A stretch of 10,811 nucleotides of DNA, taken from Bdellovibrio sp. GTDB lineage: Bacteria; Bdellovibrionota; Bdellovibrionia; Bdellovibrionales; Bdellovibrionaceae. The stretch spans positions 1-10,811 of the forward strand of contig JAHRXB010000033.1 in the NCBI GenBank assembly GCA_019104905.1. Direction: 5' to 3'. How positions within the stretch are numbered: position 1 is the first letter of the stretch; the number at the start of each line of letters is the position of its first letter. Positions 1 through 5,508 of the stretch are shown here, piece by piece. A program made the translations under genes and the position numbers. The notes below the pieces were generated by a model. That model was not told where the DNA came from. It was given only the letters and a program-made list of their open reading frames with translations, and made no database searches.

Positions 1-155
1 ATCATATAGGGGTTCGTCATCAAGCCCCCCAAGAATTTCATCGCGTCCTCTGGTGGCGGTGGCTGTGGGGGCAAAAATTGGAAAAAGAAATTGAGTCCAA
101 AGATCACCCACATCAAACCGAAAATCACTCTTACTGCCAACTTAGCTTTGTTCAT
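1..155 (-). CDS. DoxX-family small membrane protein, N-terminal part only
   Basis: The first 51 residues are visible, reading leftwards from an ATG at 155-153; the rest lies off the left edge. A good ribosome binding site (AAGGAG) sits just upstream on the minus strand, at about 162-167. Residues 8-28 form a hydrophobic, aromatic-rich helix (VRVIFGLMWVIFGLNFFFQF), followed by a proline-rich turn (LPPQPPPPE) and then a Gly/Met-rich stretch. That arrangement is typical of DoxX-like inner-membrane proteins of about 125-130 residues with four helices. Their function is poorly defined; some have been linked to redox or thiol stress. The gene is divergent from the LysR-type regulator at 270, which makes it a candidate target of that regulator. 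The call rests on only the N-terminal third, so the family is likely but not certain. Confidence 0.7.
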   Translation of the reverse strand, partial: MNKAKLAVRVIFGLMWVIFGLNFFFQFLPPQPPPPEDAMKFLGGLMTNPYM

Positions 156-190
156 TTAAAGGCTCCTTTTACATGCCGTTTACAAGATAA

Positions 191-261
191 ATATTAACAA
201 ACTAGACGATCTAAAAAAATTATAATTTTTCTATTAACATGATCTAAATTAATGATATAGT
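191..261. promoter_or_regulatory. Divergent promoter/operator region between the doxX-like and lysR-type genes
   Basis: On the plus strand, TTAACA at 234-239 and TATAGT at 256-261, 16 bp apart, make a good sigma-70 promoter for the regulator. On the minus strand, TATAAT (224-219) with TTTAGA (248-243) 18 bp upstream is a plausible promoter for the doxX-like gene. Positions 215-230 form a perfect 16-bp palindrome (AAAAATTATAATTTTT). Two words are each repeated: TATTAACA at 192-199 and 232-239, and GATCTAA at 208-214 and 241-247. LysR-type regulators commonly bind such AT-rich dyads between themselves and a divergent target. Here the repeats overlap both promoters, so autorepression with control of the neighbour is a reasonable inference. 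The promoter boxes are by eye. Confidence 0.5.
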
Positions 262-269
262 TTGAGGCG

Positions 270-1145
270 ATGACACTGGATCAATTGCAAGTTCTTCAGA
301 CTATCGTTAAATCAGGAAGCTTCCGCGCCGCCTCCCTCGAGCTGCATCGCGCTCAAAGTGCAGTTAGCTATTCCATTCGTTCCCTTGAAAATGAGTTGGG
401 CTTTAAACTATTCAGCCGCGATCAATATCGCCCTCAACTCACCCCCCAAGGTCGCGCCTTTCTCAAAAAAGCAGACGACCTTATCTTTCAGTTTGATGAA
501 CTGGAGGAAACTGCCGAGTTTTTAAAAAGAGGACATGAACCTATTATCCGTCTGGCCGTCAGCGCCATGTGGCCCCTCCCGTTATTAGTCACGGCGCTGA
601 AGGACTTCACTTCCCGCTTCCCTCAGACGGAAATTAAGATCATTCATGACGTCCTCAGTGCCGACGAACAACTCTTGGAGGATCAGGCGGACCTTGCTTT
701 GGCGGTCATCTTCAATGATCGCAGCCTTCTCGTCACCGAAGAGCTTTTTCCTGTTAATATGGTGGCTGTTTGTTCCGCCAAACACCCTCTGGCCAAATTC
801 AAAGGAAAGGCTCCCAACTCAGAGTTAGCCAAGTATCCACAGGTCATCATGTCGACCACAGTCAAAAGCTCCAATCGCTCCGCCGGAATTATTAATCCTG
901 ACCACGTCATCAGCGTTCAAGATTATCTCACCAAAAAGGCGTTCCTTATGGATGGCTTAGGCTGGGGCCGCATGCCTGAACATGTGATTAAAGAGGAAAT
1001 CAAGGATAAATCCCTTGTGACACTCCTCCCAAAACCTCAGGTCGCGCAGCTCTATATCGCGCGTCACTCTCAGAAGGAGTTGGGCCCCTGCGGTAAATTC
1101 CTCTGGGACTACTTTTCAAATAGACAAAAAAAGAAGCTTAAATAG
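270..1145 (+). CDS. LysR-type transcriptional regulator
   Basis: A 291-residue protein with the standard LysR plan. Residues 1-60 are the winged helix-turn-helix (MTLDQLQVLQTIVKSGSF, then AASLELHRAQSAVSYSIRSLE), followed by a linker helix to about residue 90. Residues 91-285 are a periplasmic-binding-protein-like effector domain with the usual mid-domain turn around IMSTT. The start is supported because family members begin this way, within a few residues of the first helix. The ribosome binding site is poor: GAGG at 264-267 is only 2 nt from the ATG. The ligand cannot be told from the sequence. The divergent doxX-like gene is the obvious candidate target. No terminator is visible after the stop codon. 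The family call is very secure; the regulated pathway is unknown. Confidence 0.95.
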   Translation: MTLDQLQVLQTIVKSGSFRAASLELHRAQSAVSYSIRSLENELGFKLFSRDQYRPQLTPQGRAFLKKADDLIFQFDELEETAEFLKRGHEPIIRLAVSAMWPLPLLVTALKDFTSRFPQTEIKIIHDVLSADEQLLEDQADLALAVIFNDRSLLVTEELFPVNMVAVCSAKHPLAKFKGKAPNSELAKYPQVIMSTTVKSSNRSAGIINPDHVISVQDYLTKKAFLMDGLGWGRMPEHVIKEEIKDKSLVTLLPKPQVAQLYIARHSQKELGPCGKFLWDYFSNRQKKKLK

Positions 1146-1187
1146 AATGTTGACCAGCCCGAGCCCATGGCACGGCGCAATTCAAAA

Positions 1188-1212
1188 AGGTACGGCGTAC
1201 CTCCGCGGGAGG
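1188..1212 (+). promoter_or_regulatory. Two competing hairpins over the thyA ribosome binding site
   Basis: AGGTAC (1188-1193) pairs with GTACCT (1197-1202) around a GGC loop. CCTCC (1200-1204) pairs with GGAGG (1208-1212) around a GCG loop. The second stem buries the thyA Shine-Dalgarno sequence, and the two stems share 1200-1202, so both cannot form fully at once. This is the layout of a translational switch. That it acts as one is inference; the pairing itself is seen directly. Confidence 0.45.
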
Positions 1213-1216
1213 CTTG

Positions 1217-2011
1217 ATGAAGCAATATCATGATTTAATTAAGACAGTTTTGGAGAATGGGACCAAGAAAGAAGATCGCACGGGGACTGGAACTATTTCC
1301 ATGTTCGGGTATCAGATGCGCTACAATCTGCAGGAAGGATTCCCTCTTCTCACAACAAAGAAGCTTCATACACGTTCTATTTTTCATGAACTTTTGTGGT
1401 TCCTGAAGGGTGAAACAAATATTAAATATCTTCACGATAACAAAGTGACCATTTGGGATGAATGGGCCAATGAAAACGGCGATTTGGGACCTGTGTATGG
1501 AAAACAATGGCGCTCTTGGCAGACGGCCGATGGTCGCACCATTGATCAGATTTCCAATGTGGTCGAACAGATCAAAAAGAATCCTGACTCTCGCCGTTTG
1601 TTGGTTGTGGCCTTTAATCCCGGGGACGTAGACAAAATGGCTTTGCCTCCTTGTCATGCGTTCTTCCAGTTCTATGTGGCGAACGGAAAACTTTCTTGCC
1701 AACTTTATCAGCGAAGCGCGGATATCTTCTTGGGTGTGCCCTTCAATATCGCCAGCTATGCTCTTTTGACTCACATGATTGCGCAAGTTTGCAATCTTGA
1801 AGTGGGTGACTTTGTTCACACCTTGGGTGATGCCCACTTGTACCTGAATCACTTGGAACAAGCTAAACTGCAACTGACCAGAGACTTCCGTCCTCTGCCG
1901 CAACTGAAACTCAACCCCAATATCAAAGATCTTTTTGCCTTCACTTATGAGGATATTGAGATTGTGGGCTACGACCCTCACCCCGCCATCAAAGCCGAGG
2001 TGGCGGTATGA
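1217..2011 (+). CDS. thyA: Thymidylate synthase
   Basis: ThyA converts dUMP to dTMP with methylene-tetrahydrofolate as carbon donor and reductant, releasing dihydrofolate, in the cytoplasm. From the ATG at 1217 the protein is 264 residues, the same length as the E. coli enzyme, and key residues fall at the same numbers: Arg21, Glu58, Trp80, Arg126-Arg127, catalytic Cys146 (in [10 protein letters not shown]), Arg166, Asp169, Asn177, His207 and Tyr209. An in-frame TTG at 1214 is the alternative start, but the ATG is better spaced from GGGAGG at 1207-1212. The stop overlaps the folA start (ATGA), so the two are translationally coupled; dihydrofolate made here is the substrate of the next enzyme. 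A pair of competing hairpins covers the ribosome binding site. There is no sign of damage. Confidence 0.99.
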   Translation: MKQYHDLIKTVLENGTKKEDRTGTGTISMFGYQMRYNLQEGFPLLTTKKLHTRSIFHELLWFLKGETNIKYLHDNKVTIWDEWANENGDLGPVYGKQWRSWQTADGRTIDQISNVVEQIKKNPDSRRLLVVAFNPGDVDKMALPPCHAFFQFYVANGKLSCQLYQRSADIFLGVPFNIASYALLTHMIAQVCNLEVGDFVHTLGDAHLYLNHLEQAKLQLTRDFRPLPQLKLNPNIKDLFAFTYEDIEIVGYDPHPAIKAEVAV

Positions 2012-2517
2012 TTTTGACTCATGTTGTGGCCTGTTCGCAGAATCACGTCATTGGTGTTCAAGGCGGACTCCCATGGAACCTTCCTGAAGACATGAAGTTT
2101 TTCCGCGAAACCACCAAAGGCCATATCATGATCATGGGGCGCAAAACTTTTGAGTCCTTCAATGGCCGCGCTCTCCCCAATCGCTATCACATTGTCATCA
2201 CCCGGGACCCCTCAAAACATTCGTTCCCCTCAACGGAAAGCAGCCCCGTGGTTTTCGTGTCTTCTCTCGAAGAGGCCATCAAACACGCCGAACCACTCAC
2301 TTCAAAATGGGGTGAAGAGGTGTTTATTATCGGTGGCGGCGAGATCTACAAACAAGCCATGGGAGTCACCAACAAGATCTATCTAACGCTGATCCACCGC
2401 GAGTTTCCGGGGGACACCTATTACCCTGAAATTGATAAAAATATTTTCACACTGACAGATCGTCGTGATGTCGAGTCGCCCATTCCTTTTTCATTTCTGA
2501 CTTACTTACGAAAATAG
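2008..2517 (+). CDS. folA: Dihydrofolate reductase
   Basis: FolA reduces dihydrofolate to tetrahydrofolate with NADPH, in the cytoplasm. The 169-residue protein has the family signatures in order: [20 protein letters not shown] (residues 6-25), with the substrate-binding acid Asp28 (E. coli Asp27) in PEDM; the NADPH-binding IMGRKTFES (residues 42-50); FIIGGGEIY (residues 106-114) with the Gly-Gly cofactor loop; and IYLTLI near 124-129, whose Thr127 corresponds to E. coli Thr113. Its ATG overlaps the thyA stop by 4 bp, and there is no separate ribosome binding site of note, so translation is probably coupled to thyA. It looks like a chromosomal housekeeping enzyme, with no sign of a mobile trimethoprim-resistance cassette around it. 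Confidence 0.98.
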   Translation: MILTHVVACSQNHVIGVQGGLPWNLPEDMKFFRETTKGHIMIMGRKTFESFNGRALPNRYHIVITRDPSKHSFPSTESSPVVFVSSLEEAIKHAEPLTSKWGEEVFIIGGGEIYKQAMGVTNKIYLTLIHREFPGDTYYPEIDKNIFTLTDRRDVESPIPFSFLTYLRK

Positions 2518-2579
2518 GGTCTAGAATTCAGTCTCATATTGAGAACACTGAAAAATAGACTCTACGAGCCGATCTTTTC

Positions 2580-2612
2580 CTCCGAGAATAAGTTAAGACC
2601 AGATTCTCGGAG
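2580..2612 (+). promoter_or_regulatory. 10-bp perfect hairpin enclosing the ribosome binding site of the PilZ gene
   Basis: CTCCGAGAAT (2580-2589) and ATTCTCGGAG (2603-2612) are perfect inverted repeats around a 13-nt loop. The last four bases of the 3' arm (GGAG, 2609-2612) are the Shine-Dalgarno sequence, 5 nt before the ATG at 2618. There is no T-run after the stem, so it is not an intrinsic terminator for folA. It would mask the ribosome binding site in RNA, or could be a DNA operator. A smaller inverted repeat, TCTCA/TGAGA, lies at 2532-2544 in the same 100-bp gap. Confidence 0.55.
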
Positions 2613-2617
2613 TTCTT

Positions 2618-2926
2618 ATGAGCGGCACTGCCAAGAGATTTAAAACCAAAGAAACAGCTCAGATCGAAGTTTACGGCCACATTGGTATTCTTGTCGCCAG
2701 TCTCAAAAATCTTTCCCAAACCGGCGCCTTCTTGGAAGTCTCTTCAGGAGATTACGTTCCTCAAAAAGGGGATCTTTTGAATATGACAGTTCAATTAGGG
2801 TCTCTTCAACGCACCCACAACGTGACCGCCGAAGTCATCTGGAGTAAAGGCTTGGGACTTGGCATTTGCTTTATTAACAAAGACGAAGTTCTTGAAAGAA
2901 TGATGGCCAAAGGCAGCTCCTTCTAA
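2618..2926 (+). CDS. Single-domain PilZ protein
   Basis: A 102-residue cytoplasmic protein consisting of little more than one PilZ beta-barrel, a fold that usually senses cyclic di-GMP. The [DN]xSxxG motif is present as NLSQTG (residues 31-36), followed by the usual AFLE strand. The late strand with a hydrophobic pattern and a small gap (AEVIWSKGLGLGICF, residues 71-85) also fits. The upstream arginine motif RxxxR is degenerate: R7-F-K-T-K11, with lysine in the second place. Ligand binding may therefore be weakened or kept by the basic substitution. There is no output domain, so it would act by binding a partner. Its ribosome binding site lies in a 10-bp hairpin. murB starts 16 bp after the stop. 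Confidence 0.88.
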   Translation: MSGTAKRFKTKETAQIEVYGHIGILVASLKNLSQTGAFLEVSSGDYVPQKGDLLNMTVQLGSLQRTHNVTAEVIWSKGLGLGICFINKDEVLERMMAKGSSF

Positions 2927-2942
2927 TAAAATCTTTGCTTGA

Positions 2943-3956
2943 ATGCAGATTCACACACATAAAGACCTTAGCACCTTGAACACTCTTCAGTTGCGCTCTC
3001 AGGCAGAGCACTTCGTCGAACTGCATTCCCCTCACGATCTCTTGACCGTTCTTGGCGACTCTCAACTCTCAAAAGTTTCATGGCACATTCTTGGAGGAGG
3101 AAGCAATCTGGTTCTTCCCTCCATCGTCAGAGGTTTGGTTCTTAAGGTTGCCAATCAGGGCCGCGAGTTGATTCAGGAAGATCATGAATATTGGTTCGTC
3201 AAAGCCCAAGCCGGAGAAATCTGGAACGAGTTTGTCCAGTGGACCTTACAACAAGGCTACTGGGGGCTTGAAAATCTATCCCTGATTCCGGGCACGGTGG
3301 GAGCCGCTCCGATTCAAAACATCGGCGCCTATGGCGTTGAGGTCAAAGACTTCTTATGGGAAGTCACATGCTTTGATTTGCAGACGGGAAATCTCAAAAC
3401 ATTCTCTAACAAAGAATGCCGCTTTTCATACCGAGACAGCTTCTTCAAACAAGAGGGCGCTGGAAGGTACTTGGTGTGGGACGTGACTTTCCGTTTACCC
3501 AAAAAAAACTCACTGCACCTCGAGTACGGAGACATCCGCAAAGAGCTGGATCGCCAACAAGTGGAAGCCGACCCCCGCACCATCTCGCGCGCGGTGATTC
3601 ATATTCGCCAGACCAAACTTCCCGATCCCCAAGTCATTGGCAACGCCGGAAGCTTCTTTAAAAATCCGATTGTCTCAAAAGAGCTGCGCGATTCGTTGCT
3701 GTTGAAGCATCCTGATCTTGTGAGCTTCCCCTATCAAGAAAATCAATTCAAATTGGCCGCTGGCTGGTTGATTGATCGCGCAGGATGGAAGGGCAAAAAA
3801 TTAGGCCCCGTGGGCATGTATGAAAAACAAGCTCTCGTTCTGGTGAATCATGGAGGCGCCTCCTCCGACGATGTCTGGAAGTTGGCCCACCAAGTCTCCT
3901 TGGATGTAAAAAACAATTTCGGCGTCGAAATAGAACCTGAACCCATTCGCTGGTAA
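2943..3956 (+). CDS. murB: UDP-N-acetylenolpyruvoylglucosamine reductase, type I
   Basis: MurB is the cytoplasmic FAD enzyme that reduces UDP-GlcNAc-enolpyruvate to UDP-MurNAc with NADPH, the second committed step of peptidoglycan synthesis. At 337 residues it matches the long, E. coli-like (type I) form of about 340 residues. Visible landmarks are the FAD-binding ILGGGSNLVL (residues 49-58), GLENLSLIPGTVGAAPIQNIGAYGVE (108-133), catalytic Arg164 in FSYRDS, proton donor Ser237 in GNAGSFFKNP, KLAAGWLID (270-278) and Glu333 in the C-terminal EPEP. The start at 2943 is fixed by an in-frame TGA immediately before it. There is almost no Shine-Dalgarno sequence, so coupling to the PilZ gene 16 bp upstream is likely. 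The gene is away from mur and fts genes, unlike the common arrangement in the division-wall cluster. Confidence 0.97.
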   Translation: MQIHTHKDLSTLNTLQLRSQAEHFVELHSPHDLLTVLGDSQLSKVSWHILGGGSNLVLPSIVRGLVLKVANQGRELIQEDHEYWFVKAQAGEIWNEFVQWTLQQGYWGLENLSLIPGTVGAAPIQNIGAYGVEVKDFLWEVTCFDLQTGNLKTFSNKECRFSYRDSFFKQEGAGRYLVWDVTFRLPKKNSLHLEYGDIRKELDRQQVEADPRTISRAVIHIRQTKLPDPQVIGNAGSFFKNPIVSKELRDSLLLKHPDLVSFPYQENQFKLAAGWLIDRAGWKGKKLGPVGMYEKQALVLVNHGGASSDDVWKLAHQVSLDVKNNFGVEIEPEPIRW

Positions 3957-4029
3957 TCACTAGACCTTAGACCTAACGTACCGACGAAAGACTGTACCGC
4001 AACAATAAATAAACCCAAAATGGAGTGTC

Positions 4030-4057
4030 TTCTGACATTAGTCAGAACCCAAGGAGG
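4030..4057 (+). promoter_or_regulatory. Leader hairpin and strong ribosome binding site of the carboxypeptidase gene
   Basis: TTCTGAC (4030-4036) and GTCAGAA (4041-4047) form a perfect 7-bp stem with an ATTA loop. Three bases later comes AAGGAGG (4051-4057), a near-ideal Shine-Dalgarno sequence 5 nt before the ATG at 4063. Here the stem leaves the ribosome binding site free, so it may protect or present the message, or serve as an operator. The rest of the 106-bp gap holds a tandem TAGACCT repeat (3961-3974) and two GTACCG copies (3978-3983 and 3994-3999). I see no convincing promoter. Confidence 0.4.
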
Positions 4058-4062
4058 GGTTT

Positions 4063-5301
4063 ATGAGAATCACCAAGATCTTGGCGGTTGCGGGCTTTAT
4101 GGCTCTGACATTTCTGCCTATCGAGAATGCTCACACAGTGGATACGACTCAGTATTGGATGAAGATCCGCGCCAAGGACAAATACGAAAGAACGCTGATC
4201 GCCAATTCGGGCGTTTCTATTGAAACCACGCGCGAAGATTTTGTCGTGGGTATCGGAAGCCTGGAAGAAAAAAGAGCCCTGGAAGAATTGGGCCTTCTTG
4301 AAGTGAGTTTTCCTCTTACCGAAGAAATGGATTTCCCTGCCAAGGATGCGGCTTTCCATAATTACACCGAGATGACAGACAAACTTCGTGCGCTTACGTC
4401 TCAATACCCCAACATCTCGCAACTGTCTTCGATTGGAAAATCTGTTGAAGGTCGCGACATTTGGGCGGTTCGAATCTCGGGAAATCTTCAACAAGCTGAT
4501 TCTTTGGCAGCAGCTGTTTTCATGGGTGGACACCACGCCCGCGAACATCTTTCTATCGAGCTGCCAATTTATTACATCGAATATCTTCTGACCGAGTATG
4601 GGAAGGGCAATCCTCGCGTTCAACGTTTGGTCAATAGCCGCGATATCCATATCATCCCCATGGTCAATCCTGATGGCGCTGAATATGACATCTCAACAGG
4701 AAGCTACAAATCCTGGAGAAAAAACAGAGCCTCGAATAACAACGGAACTTATGGCGTCGACTTAAATAGAAACTATGGTTTTGGTTGGGGCGGCGGTGGT
4801 GCCAGCACCAGTCCTAACAGTGAAACTTATCGCGGCCCCAAAGCTTTCAGCGAGCCAGAGTCTGTCGCAATCAAAAGTTTCGTCGAAGCCCATCAAAATA
4901 TCACAATTCTGCTTTCGTTCCACACGTACTCTCAATTGATTCTTTATCCTTGGGGCCACGTCTATGAAAGCATCGCCAATACCCGCGACAAACAAGTTCA
5001 CGAAGTCATGGCAAAAAAGATGGCCGAATGGAATGGCTATAAACCTCAGCAGTCCTCTGAACTTTACATCGCCAGCGGAGACACCACAGATTGGTCCTAC
5101 GGCGAGCACAAAATCATCTCTTTCACCTTTGAACTTGATCCCGGCAACAGCGGTTGGGGTTCCGGCGGCTTCTATCCTGGGGCCCAGGTTATTCCCGAAG
5201 TTCAAAGAAAGAACTTAGAACCCGTCCTGTATTTGATTGATCACGCCGACAATCCTTACCGTGTCCTTGAGCAAAATAACGGCCCGATCTTCAAACCTTA
5301 G
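4063..5301 (+). CDS. Secreted zinc carboxypeptidase, peptidase family M14 (carboxypeptidase A/T type)
   Basis: A 412-residue exported enzyme that removes C-terminal amino acids from peptides. Residues 1-23 are a signal peptide (MRITKILAVAGFMALTFLPI, then ENA), about 27-95 a propeptide, and about 98-395 the catalytic domain. The zinc ligands are His158 and Glu161 (HAREHLSIE) and His287 (SFHTYSQLILYPWG). Substrate-binding residues are Arg219 (SWRKNR) and Asn235-Arg236 (DLNRNYGF). The downstream Tyr335 and catalytic Glu357 (SFTFEL) line up with Tyr248 and Glu270 of pancreatic carboxypeptidase A. Asp340 and Thr342 fall where, from memory, Thermoactinomyces carboxypeptidase T has Asp and Thr in its S1' pocket, suggesting broad specificity. 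There are no cysteines. It has its own strong ribosome binding site and ends before a terminator, so it is probably transcribed alone. Degradation of external or prey protein is an inference. Confidence 0.95.
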   Translation: MRITKILAVAGFMALTFLPIENAHTVDTTQYWMKIRAKDKYERTLIANSGVSIETTREDFVVGIGSLEEKRALEELGLLEVSFPLTEEMDFPAKDAAFHNYTEMTDKLRALTSQYPNISQLSSIGKSVEGRDIWAVRISGNLQQADSLAAAVFMGGHHAREHLSIELPIYYIEYLLTEYGKGNPRVQRLVNSRDIHIIPMVNPDGAEYDISTGSYKSWRKNRASNNNGTYGVDLNRNYGFGWGGGGASTSPNSETYRGPKAFSEPESVAIKSFVEAHQNITILLSFHTYSQLILYPWGHVYESIANTRDKQVHEVMAKKMAEWNGYKPQQSSELYIASGDTTDWSYGEHKIISFTFELDPGNSGWGSGGFYPGAQVIPEVQRKNLEPVLYLIDHADNPYRVLEQNNGPIFKP

Positions 5302-5328
5302 TTGATTTCTCAAATATGATTTTCCCAG

Positions 5329-5366
5329 AAAAGGCGATCTCCACCGAGATCGCCTTTTTCTTTTTT
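5329..5366 (+). terminator. Intrinsic terminator after the carboxypeptidase gene
   Basis: A 13-bp perfect stem pairs 5329-5341 (AAAAGGCGATCTC) with 5346-5358 (GAGATCGCCTTTT) around a CACC loop. It is followed by a T-rich run to 5366, with one C interrupting it. It lies 28 bp after the carboxypeptidase stop and separates that gene from the next. Confidence 0.92.
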
Positions 5367-5508
5367 AGACAATTAAAGTCACCCCCGTCGAAACTCTCGA
5401 CAGGCGACTTCCTTTGGGGGCCTGTGTATTGCCTATATTTTAACTGAATCCCTCTCGGATTGGGCATCTGTTTTGCTCAAAATGGGGAAGACAAATGGAG
5501 GCAATCCT
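5367..5508 (+). promoter_or_regulatory. Leader/promoter region of the 653-residue exported protein gene
   Basis: A spacer of about 140 bp after the terminator must hold the promoter of the next gene. TATATT at 5434-5439 is the best -10 candidate, but no good -35 precedes it at normal spacing. TCGACA (5397-5402) resembles a -35 box but lacks a matching -10. Small inverted repeats occur: GTCGA/TCGAC (5387-5391 and 5397-5401), flanked by CCCCC (5382-5386) and GGGGG (5416-5420), and AATCC/GGATT (5447-5461). TGGAGG at 5496-5501 is a good ribosome binding site for the ATG at 5509. The promoter placement is weak. Confidence 0.3.

Noticed and set aside
1235..1981. Open reading frame of 248 codons on the strand opposite thyA
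   Set aside because: It lies wholly inside a textbook thyA, has no recognisable protein features, and is explained by codon bias of the real gene.
2008..2517. Mobile trimethoprim-resistance dfr cassette
   Set aside because: There is no attC site, integrase or insertion sequence, and the gene is coupled to thyA as in many chromosomes.
2580..2612. Hairpin as a terminator for thyA-folA
   Set aside because: The stem is strong but is followed by TTCTTATG and not a T-run, and its 3' arm contains the next gene's ribosome binding site.
3961..3999. Tandem TAGACCT and paired GTACCG repeats before the carboxypeptidase gene
   Set aside because: Only 6-7 bp long with no dyad or promoter nearby; easily chance. 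Mentioned in the leader entry but not raised as a finding.
4042..4650. Open reading frame of 202 codons opposite the carboxypeptidase gene
   Set aside because: It is the antisense of a fully conserved catalytic-domain gene, with no ribosome binding site or protein signature.
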